DNA from: Caulobacter rhizosphaerae
GTDB taxonomy: Bacteria > Pseudomonadota > Alphaproteobacteria > Caulobacterales > Caulobacteraceae
NCBI RefSeq assembly: GCF_010977555.1
Contig: NZ_CP048815.1
Span: forward strand, 310,001-374,000
Reading direction: 5' to 3'
DNA: 64,000 bases
In this document: piece after piece, positions 18,801-25,806 of the stretch
How the letters are laid out: each line of letters starts with the position of its first letter
Numbering within the stretch: position 1 is the stretch's first letter
Program-made: the position numbers and the translations under genes
The notes under the pieces: generated by a model
Database searches by the model: none
Told to the model about the DNA's origin: nothing
The model's input: the letters and a program-made list of their open reading frames with translations, nothing else

Positions 18801-19324
18801 TGGTCCTGAACACGGCCGCCACGGTGAACCTGGGGAACTTCTCGACCAGCCAGATCATCGGCGGAGCCGCCTATGTGTCAGGGTTTGAAGACGTCGACGC
18901 CTCCGGCGCGACGGCGGGGGTCAAGTTGAACGGATCGGCGTTCAACAACACGCTGATCGGCGGAAGCGGCGCCGACGCCCTGGCGGGCGGCGCGGGCTTT
19001 GACACCCTGACTGGCGGCGCGGGTTCGGACCTGTTCGTGTTTGGCGCCTTCAACTCGGGCGACGTCGACAAGATCACCGACTTCTCGCACGCCCAGGGCG
19101 ATCGCATCGACCTGTCGGCCATCGACGCCGTGGCCGGCGGTGTCGACGACCCCTTCGCCTTCATCGGCCAGACCGCCTTCCACCATGTGGCCGGCGAGGT
19201 TCGCTACGACGTGGCCGCCGGCGGGGTGACGGTCCAGGCCGACGTCAACGGCGACGGCCATGCGGACTTCTCGATCCTGGTGGCCAACACCACCTCGCTG
19301 GTCCACGGCGATTTCATCCTGTAG
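15854..19324 (+). CDS. RTX protein with embedded GH12 glucanase domain
   Basis: A 1156-residue protein with no signal peptide. Order: hemolysin-type calcium-binding region (residues 36-165), a GH12-like beta-jelly-roll (about 222-460), then RTX arrays (about 500-1100) and an RTX C-terminal domain ending DFIL. GH12 features are LNNVWN (241-246), NWSFP, YPEVIFG, FDIW, the candidate nucleophile Glu360 in TTEVMVW and the candidate acid/base Glu442 in ELGSEV. GH12 enzymes cut beta-1,4-glucans or xyloglucan. Nonapeptides of the GGxGxD type and a C-terminal secretion signal imply export by a type I system, which is not encoded here. The array contains four 342-base tandem repeats. Confidence 0.85.
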   Translation: MSKYITAKGLELTLSGSTSNWVANSTAKETQLGSSKNDVFHGSGGDTLIGGAGDDTYYLWDNASVVVEKAGEGIDTVDARFWGPVTLAANVENLLLNSAGSTAGTGNALNNIIVAGTVGATLNGLAGDDVLVGGAGGDLFKVSAGNGSDAIMSFKPGSDVIQLSGYGVTSFAQLQTLASQSGADVKLGFANGETLVIRNVALSSLTAYDFGLKADPAAIPAGYSQLTGPGAAWTAHGWYVLNNVWNPGALVYNTDYAINSAYSVSDMTAKTTFNWSFPVVTEPYPTVRAYPEVIFGPAPMSGGHKASDIGGVFPVQVSTLKQLTADYDVSYKGNTGGFNVSFDIWLTDTPNGGADTVTTEVMVWVHKGDFDAFGTQVGTYSNGSVTGKIYANTTGDWTYTAVVLDQDTPKGQIDIAGILTTLKGLNLVSSNDYVASVELGSEVVSGAGSLTINNLDLDVRAQNVDGSTKVMHVEGSGTTTTTVLASPPLATPTLVAPPEKALDLSGDDTFTYDRTVATISGGAGHDTLVLTAAATVDLGDAVNQVAGGTAVVTGFEDVDASAASGAVVLTGSTADNKLIGGAYADTLTGGGGADTLTGGDGADVLDGGTGSDQQRGEAGDDRIVYDAADTVIDGGAGSDTLVLNTAATVNLGNFSTSQISGGTAYVGGFEDVDASAASAAVVLNGSQYNNKLVSGAFADTLMGGGGFDVLNGGAGADFLDGGADADQQRGEAGDDRIVYDAADTVIDGGAGSDTLVLNTAATVNLGNFSTSQISGGTAYVGGFEDVDASAASAAVVLNGSQYNNKLVGGAFADTLMGGGGFDVLNGGAGADFLDGGADADQQRGEAGDDRIVYDAADTVIDGGAGRDTLILKAAAVVHLENFSSSQVTGGSAYVSGFEDVDATDSVGAIIVTGSQFNNTLTGGAFADTLMGGAGFDVLKGGLGNDVLDGGADADQVRGEGGDDRIIYDAADTVIDGGAGRDTLVLNTAATVNLGNFSTSQIIGGAAYVSGFEDVDASGATAGVKLNGSAFNNTLIGGSGADALAGGAGFDTLTGGAGSDLFVFGAFNSGDVDKITDFSHAQGDRIDLSAIDAVAGGVDDPFAFIGQTAFHHVAGEVRYDVAAGGVTVQADVNGDGHADFSILVANTTSLVHGDFIL
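17691..19058 (+). repeat. Four tandem 342-base repeats inside the RTX gene
   Basis: The phrase beginning AGCAACGCGGCGAGG recurs at 17691, 18033 and 18375, and in diverged form at 18717: exact steps of 342 bases, or 114 residues. Copies one and two are almost identical at DNA level (one residue change, Ser to Gly, in LVxGAFADTL), copy three differs more and copy four is most diverged. Each unit holds an IVYDAADTVIDGGAG strand, a GFEDVDA motif and a GGxGxD array. Confidence 0.93.
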
Positions 19325-19330
19325 CCAGGC

Positions 19331-19531
19331 CTAGAAATCGACCGCGACGCCCTTGCGCTCCCAGTCGCCGAACCGCGTCGGCTCGGGGCCGTCGCGGCCA
19401 CCCTCCTCGGTGGGGAGGGCGGTCGCCTGTTCGGCCGCACGGCGGGCGGCGGCCTCTTCCAGGGCGCGGCGGGCGGCGGGGGTGAGCGGCTTGTCGGGCG
19501 CCGCGCCGGGCGGCAGATCGGTCTCGGACAT
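19331..19531 (-). CDS. DUF1674 protein (SdhAF4-like succinate dehydrogenase assembly factor)
   Basis: A 66-residue protein ending RFGDWERKGVAVDF, the diagnostic C-terminal motif of DUF1674, the family of the mitochondrial assembly factor Sdh8/SdhAF4, which protects flavinated SdhA before complex II assembles. The N-terminal 45 residues are Ala/Pro/Glu-rich and probably disordered. The ATG at 19531 is the only sensible start; the frame continues upstream through rsmB as an antisense artefact. It converges on the RTX gene with six bases between stops and is divergent from rsmB. Confidence 0.88.
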   Translation of the reverse strand: MSETDLPPGAAPDKPLTPAARRALEEAAARRAAEQATALPTEEGGRDGPEPTRFGDWERKGVAVDF

Positions 19532-19600
19532 GATCGTCTTCCTAGCACCGTCGACGCCAAAAAGCTTGCGCTCGCCGTCGCGTTTGGGCACGGCGGGCGG

Positions 19601-20881
19601 GTGACTCAGGAACTCAATGACGGCCTCCCCGCACGGGAAGGCGCTCTCGCCCTCATCGACGCGGCCCTGTCGCGGCGCGGGGGGCTCGACGAGGCCGCCT
19701 CGGCCAACGCCTTCCGCTTTCTCGAACCGCGGGAGCGGGCCTTCGCGCGCGCCCTGGCCATGGCCGCCCTGCGCCACCTGGGGCCCATCGACCGCGCCCT
19801 GGCCGGCAAGCTGGCCAAGGAGCCGCCGCCGCGCGTGCGCAACCTGCTGCGCCTGGGCGCGACCCAGGCCTTCTTCCTGGAGGTCCCGGCCTTCGCCGCC
19901 GTGGCCACCAGCGTCGAGCTGGCCGGCGCCAACAAGGCCAGCCGGCCGTTCAAGGGTCTGGTCAACGCCGTGCTGCGCGGCCTGCTGCGCGACGGCCCGC
20001 CCTCGGCCGAACCCGAGCACCTGGCGCCGCCGTGGCTGTACGCCCGCTGGGTGGGCGCCTGGGGCAAGGAGACCGCCGACGCGGTCGCCGCCCAGATCGG
20101 CTTCGAGCCGGCCACCGACCTGTCGTTGAAGCCCGGCGCCGACGCCGACGCCCTGGCGGCCGAGCTGGAGGGCGAGATCCTCCCGGGCGGCACGCTGCGC
20201 ACGTCGCGCCGGGGCGACGTCTCGGCTTGGCCGGCCTTCGAGGACGGCGTCTGGTGGGTGCAGGACGCCGCCGCCGCCGTCCCCGCCCGCCTGCTGAACG
20301 TCCAGCCCGGCCAGACCGCCCTGGACCTGTGCGCCGCGCCGGGCGGCAAGACCCTGCAACTGGCCGCCGCCGGCGCCGCTACCGTCGCCGTCGACCGCTC
20401 GGCCGCCCGCCTGCAGCGCGTCACCGAGAACCTGGCCCGCCTGAACCTGACCGCCGAGGTGGTCGCCGCCGACGCCGGCGCCTGGGACGACGCGCGGACC
20501 TTCGACGCCGTGCTGCTGGACGCCCCGTGCTCGGCCACCGGCACCTTCCGCCGCCATCCGGACGTGCTGTGGGCCGCGCGGCCCGGCGACGTGGCCAGCC
20601 TGGCCGCCGTTCAGAGCCGCCTGCTCGACAGCGCCGCGGGCCGGCTGAAGCCCGGCGGACGCCTGGTCTACTGCGTGTGCTCCCTCGAGCCGGAAGAGGG
20701 CGAAGCCCAGGTCGAGGCCTTCCTGGCCCGCCGCCCCGACATCGCCCTGGACCCGATCGGCCCCGAGGAAGGCGGCGCTCCGGCCGCCAGCCTGACGCCG
20801 CGCGGTACGCTGCGGATCCTGCCCCACCACCGCGAAGGCGGACTGGACGGCTTTTTCGCGGCGCGTTTCGTCAAGCGCTGA
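19601..20881 (+). CDS. rsmB: RsmB-like 16S rRNA (cytosine-5) methyltransferase (Sun/Fmu)
   Basis: A 426-residue protein with an N-terminal NusB-like RNA-binding domain (residues 1-140) and a SAM-dependent methyltransferase domain. The SAM motif ALDLCAAPGGKTLQLA starts near residue 240, followed by the catalytic DAPCSATGTFRRHPD and the second cysteine in YCVCSLEPEEGE, as in m5C RNA methyltransferases. The start is GTG at 19601. It is the first gene of a run leading to rpe and the heparinase-like gene, an arrangement common in alphaproteobacteria. Confidence 0.92.
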   Translation: MTQELNDGLPAREGALALIDAALSRRGGLDEAASANAFRFLEPRERAFARALAMAALRHLGPIDRALAGKLAKEPPPRVRNLLRLGATQAFFLEVPAFAAVATSVELAGANKASRPFKGLVNAVLRGLLRDGPPSAEPEHLAPPWLYARWVGAWGKETADAVAAQIGFEPATDLSLKPGADADALAAELEGEILPGGTLRTSRRGDVSAWPAFEDGVWWVQDAAAAVPARLLNVQPGQTALDLCAAPGGKTLQLAAAGAATVAVDRSAARLQRVTENLARLNLTAEVVAADAGAWDDARTFDAVLLDAPCSATGTFRRHPDVLWAARPGDVASLAAVQSRLLDSAAGRLKPGGRLVYCVCSLEPEEGEAQVEAFLARRPDIALDPIGPEEGGAPAASLTPRGTLRILPHHREGGLDGFFAARFVKR

Positions 20882-20966
20882 TCGCCAAGATTTGAGCGGC
20901 CGAGAACACCGCAAACCCGTGGGCGGCACGGGCTCGCTTGTGGCGCGAGCCTTAGCCCGCTAAGCC

Positions 20967-21632
20967 ATGGACATGACCGCGCCGCTGATCGCCCCGTCCA
21001 TTCTCGCCTCCGACTTCGCCAAGCTGGGCGAAGAGGTCGCCGCCATCGAGGCGGCCGGCGCCGACTGGGTGCATGTCGACGTGATGGACGGCCATTTCGT
21101 GCCCAACATCACGCTGGGCCCGGACATCGTCAAAGCCATCCGGCCGCACGCCAGCATCCCGTTCGACGTCCACCTGATGATCAGCCCGGCCGATCCGTAC
21201 CTGGAGGCGTTCCGCGCCGCCGGGGCCGACCTGATCAGCATCCACCCGGAAGCTGGCCCGCACCTGCACCGCTCGCTCAAGCGCATTCGCGAACTGGGGG
21301 CCAAGGCCGGGGTGGTGTTCAATCCCTCGACCTCGATCGACCATGTCGAGTGGATCCTGGAGGACGTCGACCTCCTGCTGGTGATGTCGGTGAACCCCGG
21401 CTTCGGCGGCCAGAGCTTCATTCCGGGCCAACTGCGCAAGGTCGAGGCCTTGCGGCGGATGGTCGACAAGGCCGGCGCCGACATCATCATCGAGGTCGAC
21501 GGCGGCGTCACCCCGGTCACGGCCCCGCAGTGCGTGGCGGCGGGGGCCACGGCGCTGGTCGCCGGCTCGGCGGTGTTCAAGGGCGGACCGGCCGCCTATG
21601 CCGACAATATCCGCGCCCTGAAGGGGGGCTGA
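20967..21632 (+). CDS. rpe: Ribulose-phosphate 3-epimerase
   Basis: Interconverts ribulose 5-phosphate and xylulose 5-phosphate in the pentose phosphate and, where present, xylose-related pathways. The 221-residue TIM barrel has APSILASDFAKLGEEV, the metal/catalytic HVDVMDGHFVPNI segment, VHLMI, VMSVNPGFGGQ and EVDGGV, all in canonical order and spacing. It lies between rsmB and the heparinase-like gene on one strand. Confidence 0.95.
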   Translation: MDMTAPLIAPSILASDFAKLGEEVAAIEAAGADWVHVDVMDGHFVPNITLGPDIVKAIRPHASIPFDVHLMISPADPYLEAFRAAGADLISIHPEAGPHLHRSLKRIRELGAKAGVVFNPSTSIDHVEWILEDVDLLLVMSVNPGFGGQSFIPGQLRKVEALRRMVDKAGADIIIEVDGGVTPVTAPQCVAAGATALVAGSAVFKGGPAAYADNIRALKGG

Positions 21633-21641
21633 TCCAGCGGC

Positions 21642-23420
21642 ATGGAGGGGGCTCCCGAGACAGGTTCCGCCCGCAAGTCCTCCGCCCTGGCCGGCGGCCC
21701 CCCCAGTCGCGCCCGAGGGGCCCGAGGCCGCGGCAAACGCACCAAGGGCGTGTTCCTCAACGCGCTGGGCGCGGCGATCAAGGGCAACGTCGAGCGCGAA
21801 TGGTTCGGCTCGCCGCCGCATCGGGCGGCGATCAGCCGGCCGCGGCCCGTCGGCCTGGCCGCTCACCCGCACGATCCGCGCCCCGTCGATCCCGAGCGCG
21901 GCCGCCAGCTGCTGGACGGCCTGATGGTGCTGGACGGCGGCGCCCTGCGACTGGGCGAGACGGGCGATCCGTTCGACCAGCCCAGCCCGACCCGCCAGTT
22001 CGCCGCCGCCCTGCACGGCTTCGACTGGCTGCCGCACCTGCTGGCCGCCGGCCCCGGCTCGGCCCGCCTGGCCCTGCGCCTGCTGCAGGACTGGCGGCGG
22101 GTGTTCGGAACCTGGAACGTGTTCTCGTGGAGCGGCGAGCGCCTGGAGCGCCGCACCTTCCACCTGGCCTGCGCCGCCAAGGCCCTGGCGCCCGAGGCGT
22201 CGGACGCCGAGATCGGGGCCATGGCGCTGGACATCGCCCGCGGGGCCCGCCAGCTGCTCAAGGCCTCGGACGCGCCTGGCCGCAAGCTGGAGCGCGCCGT
22301 GGTCGTGGCCATCGCCGGCTGCGCCCTGACCGGCAAGGTCAGCGACCGGCTGATGGTCCAGGGCCTGAAGCGGGTGAGCGCTCTGCTGGACGCCACGGTC
22401 CTGCCCGACGGCGGCCACGCCAGCCGCTCGCCGCAGGCGGGCCTGGAACTGCTGTTCGACCTGCTGACCCTCGACGACGCCCTGGGCCAGCGCGGCCGTC
22501 CCGCGCCCGAGGGCCTGGGCCGGGCCATCGACCGTCTCAGTTCGTCGGTGCGGTTCTTTACCCTGGCCGACGGTTGCCTGGCGGCGTTCCATGGCGGGGA
22601 GGCGGTCGAGCCGCGGCGGATCGCGGCCGCCCTGGCCCATGACGACCACGGACCGCGCCCGCCCCAGGCCGCGCCCCACGTCGGCTACCAGAAGATGCAG
22701 GGCGGCAGCCTCCAGGTGATGGCCGACGCCGGCCCGCCGGCCGTCGGCGCCCTCAGTGCGGCCGCCTGCGCCCAGCCGGCCGCCGTCGAGATCGTGTTCG
22801 GCAAGGACCGGCTGATCACCAGCTGCGGCTGGAGTCCCGAGGCGACCGGGGCCAACGCCTTCCGCCTGTCCGACGCCGCCTCGACCGTGTCGGTAGGCGA
22901 CGGCTCGGCCGGACGGCCGCTGTCGGGTTGGCGGGCCGAGGCCCTGGGACCCTGGCTGATCGACGGCGCGACCGAGGTGGAGGTCAAGCGCCACGACGCC
23001 GACGTCGGCGTCTGGCTGGACATCATCCACGACGGCTGGCGCCGCCTGGGCCTGACCCACGCCCGGCGCCTCTATCTTGACATCAAGGCCGACGAGCTGC
23101 GCGGCGAGGACAGCCTTTTGCCCGTCGGCTCGGCCAACCCCGACGGCCCGCGCCGCTACCTGCCGTTCTCGGTCACCTTCCACCTGCATCCCGACGCCCG
23201 CGCCTCGCTGGCCCGCGACGGCAAGAGCGTGCTGATCAAGGGTCCCTCCAATGTCGGCTGGTGGCTGCGCAACGACGCCGTCGACGTCCATATCGCGCCC
23301 TCGGCCCATTTCGACCACGGCCACGCGCGGCGCGCTGGAGCCATCGTGCTCAAGAGCCAGGTCCGCCCGGAGAAGGGCGCCAAGATCCGCTGGAAACTGG
23401 CCCGGGCGGCCGACCACTAA
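21642..23420 (+). CDS. Heparinase II/III-family protein
   Basis: A 592-residue protein of the heparinase II/III-like family found next to rsmB and purH in many alphaproteobacteria. It has an alpha-helical N-terminal half (residues 60-330; GVFGTWNVFSWSGERLERR-like toroid features) and a beta-sandwich C-terminal half with the family motifs HVGYQKMQGG, FSVTFHLHP and SNVGWWLRNDA. There is no signal peptide, so a cytoplasmic or oligosaccharide-processing role is more likely than extracellular polysaccharide lysis. Start nine bases after rpe, so it is co-transcribed. The actual substrate is unknown. Confidence 0.88.
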   Translation: MEGAPETGSARKSSALAGGPPSRARGARGRGKRTKGVFLNALGAAIKGNVEREWFGSPPHRAAISRPRPVGLAAHPHDPRPVDPERGRQLLDGLMVLDGGALRLGETGDPFDQPSPTRQFAAALHGFDWLPHLLAAGPGSARLALRLLQDWRRVFGTWNVFSWSGERLERRTFHLACAAKALAPEASDAEIGAMALDIARGARQLLKASDAPGRKLERAVVVAIAGCALTGKVSDRLMVQGLKRVSALLDATVLPDGGHASRSPQAGLELLFDLLTLDDALGQRGRPAPEGLGRAIDRLSSSVRFFTLADGCLAAFHGGEAVEPRRIAAALAHDDHGPRPPQAAPHVGYQKMQGGSLQVMADAGPPAVGALSAAACAQPAAVEIVFGKDRLITSCGWSPEATGANAFRLSDAASTVSVGDGSAGRPLSGWRAEALGPWLIDGATEVEVKRHDADVGVWLDIIHDGWRRLGLTHARRLYLDIKADELRGEDSLLPVGSANPDGPRRYLPFSVTFHLHPDARASLARDGKSVLIKGPSNVGWWLRNDAVDVHIAPSAHFDHGHARRAGAIVLKSQVRPEKGAKIRWKLARAADH

Positions 23421-23534
23421 GGATCGGCGCAGGCCTGCGACATTAGGCCCCACGCCCACGTCAGGCGGTGGAATTCACAGCCCCCGGCTCGTCCTGTAGC
23501 TGTCTTCGATCACGTCGGCCGGAGGGAGGGGCAG

Positions 23535-25262
23535 ATGTCGAATCTCGCCGCCCTGCAGCCTATCCTGCGCACCGCGATCGATCCCGTGGTGGTCATGGAC
23601 CCCCAGGGCGTCATCCTCGACTGGAGCGCCCGGGCCGAAGCGGCCTTCGGCTGGCCGCGCGAGGAGGTCCTGGGTCGAGGTCTGATCGAGGTGCTGGCGC
23701 CGTTGCGCCATCAGGCCGCCTATCGCCAGGTGCTGGCCCGGCGCCTGGCCTCGCCCGAACCGCCGGTCGAGCGCCAGAAGTCCCAGCTGATGGCCGTGCG
23801 CAAGGACGGCGTCGAAGTTCCCATCGAGGTGTCGCTGGCCGCGTTCGGCGACCCGGGCGCGACGGTGTTCCTGGGGTTCATCCGCGACGTCGCCGACCGC
23901 GTCGAGGTCCATGACCGGCTGACCGCCAGCGAGGCGCGGTTCCGGGCCGCCATCGGCGCGGTGGACGGCATCCTGTGGACCAACGACGCCTCCGGCCGGA
24001 TGGTCGGCGACCAGCCCGGCTGGTCCGCCCTGACCGGCCAGACCTCGGAGATGTATCAGGGTTTTGGCTGGGCCGCGGCGGTCCACCCGGACGACGCCGA
24101 ACCGACCCTCCGGGCCTGGAAGGCCGCCGTCGCCCAGGGCGGCCCCTACACCTTCGAGCATCGGGTGCGTCGCCACGACGGCGCCTGGCGCGATTTCGCG
24201 GTCCGCGCGGTCGCCGTCCTGGAGCCGGACGGTTCGATCCGCGAATGGATCGGCGTTCACACCGACATCACCGAACGCAAGCGGGCCGAGGAGCGGCTGC
24301 GCGAGGGCGAGGCCCGGTTCCGGGCCATGGCCGACTCGGCGCCGGCCCCGGTCTGGATGACCTCGGCCGAGGGCGGGATCACCTTCGCCAACGAGGCCTT
24401 CGCCGAGTTCGCCGGGTTGGACGCCCAGGACCTGCTGGGCGACGCCTGGATCGGCATGATCCATCCCGAAGATGTCGCCACGGTCGGCGCCCGGCGCGCA
24501 GCGGCGCGCGGCGCGCCGGAAGGGCCCAGGCCCTGGAGCTTCGAGGCGCGGTTCCGGTGCGGCGACGGCACCTATCGCTGGATGGTGGCCAACGCCCGGC
24601 CGCAGATCGACGCCCGCGGCCAGTTCCAGGGCTATATCGGCATGGCCATGGACATGACCGAGACGAAGGCGGCCGAGGCCCGCCAGCGTCTGCTGATCAA
24701 CGAGCTCAACCACCGGGTCAAGAACACCCTGGCCTCGATCCAGTCGATCGTCCGCCAGACCCTGCGGGCGGATGAGGCGACGGCGCGGGTCCGCGAGCGG
24801 CTGATCGAACGATTGCTGGCCATGTCGGCCGCCCACGACGTGCTGACCCGCGAAAGCTGGGAGGGCGCGGCGCTGGACGAGATCGTGCGTCAGGGCGTCG
24901 CCCCGTTCGTCGACGATCGCGATCCGGGTCGGGTCAGCATCGCCGGGCCTAGCCTGCGGGTCGGCGCCAGCACCGCGCTTTCCCTGGCCCTGGCCGTGCA
25001 CGAACTGGCCACCAACGCCGCCAAGTACGGAGCGCTGTCGATCCCGGCCGGCAAGGTGGTCATCGCCTGGGATCAGGTAGGCGACAACGGGGCGGTGCTG
25101 ACCTGGGCCGAACGCGATGGCCCGCCGGTGGCCCCTCCGGACCGGAAGGGCTTTGGAACCCGCCTGCTGGATCGCGGCCTGTCGGCCGACCTCGGCGGCC
25201 AGCCCAAGCTGACCTTCGATGTGGAAGGCGTGCGCGCCGTGCTGCCGGTCAGGCTGGCCTAG
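23535..25262 (+). CDS. PAS-PAS-PAS HWE/HisKA_2-type sensor histidine kinase
   Basis: A soluble 575-residue kinase. Three PAS domains occupy roughly residues 10-125, 133-250 (ending VHTDITERKRAEE) and 258-378. The dimerisation domain carries phospho-acceptor His393 in LINELNHRVKNTLASIQSIV, typical of HWE/HisKA_2 kinases, which are abundant in alphaproteobacteria and often act in the general stress or light responses. The catalytic domain shows HELATNAAKYGALS and FGTRLLDRGL. No response regulator lies alongside. It stands directly upstream of the polysaccharide-lyase RTX gene, but a 544-base gap separates them. Confidence 0.9.
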   Translation: MSNLAALQPILRTAIDPVVVMDPQGVILDWSARAEAAFGWPREEVLGRGLIEVLAPLRHQAAYRQVLARRLASPEPPVERQKSQLMAVRKDGVEVPIEVSLAAFGDPGATVFLGFIRDVADRVEVHDRLTASEARFRAAIGAVDGILWTNDASGRMVGDQPGWSALTGQTSEMYQGFGWAAAVHPDDAEPTLRAWKAAVAQGGPYTFEHRVRRHDGAWRDFAVRAVAVLEPDGSIREWIGVHTDITERKRAEERLREGEARFRAMADSAPAPVWMTSAEGGITFANEAFAEFAGLDAQDLLGDAWIGMIHPEDVATVGARRAAARGAPEGPRPWSFEARFRCGDGTYRWMVANARPQIDARGQFQGYIGMAMDMTETKAAEARQRLLINELNHRVKNTLASIQSIVRQTLRADEATARVRERLIERLLAMSAAHDVLTRESWEGAALDEIVRQGVAPFVDDRDPGRVSIAGPSLRVGASTALSLALAVHELATNAAKYGALSIPAGKVVIAWDQVGDNGAVLTWAERDGPPVAPPDRKGFGTRLLDRGLSADLGGQPKLTFDVEGVRAVLPVRLA

Positions 25263-25806
25263 AAGACCTCCTCGCCGGCGTCCGGCGGACGCCGTGACGG
25301 TCCCGTCGCGTCCGGAACCGCCCGGGCCTGCCTGAATCCGAAGCCCAGGGCGCAATTTTCCACGCCAAATTTTCGCGGCTGTGCGGCGCGTCGTTTCGCC
25401 ACGGGGAGCCGAACGCCTGAGGATGGCTGGTCTTCAATGGCCAAGCTTAGCAAGTGTCGCAGGGCGCAAGGCCGCGCCGAAGCGACGCATCGACAAAGGC
25501 CCGATCGAGATCTCGGCAATCGTTAACGTGTCGCGAGGCTCTGAGCGCTTCCAACTTTGGAGCGCAAGAATTTTGGAGTTTACATAAATTAGAGCACAAC
25601 TTCTACCGTCTTGATGACTAGACTTAATGTTGTGAGCTTGGAATGTCGTTTATTTACTCAAAATTAACTTAACAGGCGACCTGAAGAGTGAAATTTAGGC
25701 CGGGAAATATCTCAATGTTATCTCATTAGGATTCTTTTATCCGCTTTTTTTAAAGGCGAATATAGGACGCTTGGCCATTTTCCCCACGGGTCGGGGAGCA
25801 AGGTCC
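25263..25806 (+). other. 544-base intergenic region, AT-rich leader of the lyase-RTX gene
   Basis: The first 270 bases are GC-rich without a credible gene. From about 25550 to 25770 the sequence is strikingly AT-rich (for example TTTATTTACTCAAAATTAACTTAA near 25650 in part), unlike the rest of the window. This resembles the leader of the other RTX gene at 15.6 kb. A long regulated promoter region or an imported segment are the two plausible readings. Confidence 0.5.

Noticed and set aside
17690..19058. CRISPR array as an explanation of the regular repeats
   Set aside because: The period is 342 bases, the whole unit is coding and there are no spacers; it is protein-repeat duplication.
20952..25355. 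Long minus-strand open frames antisense to rpe, the heparinase-like gene and the HWE kinase
   Set aside because: All three sense genes carry unambiguous motifs; the antisense products are Arg/Gln/Gly-rich with no recognisable domain.
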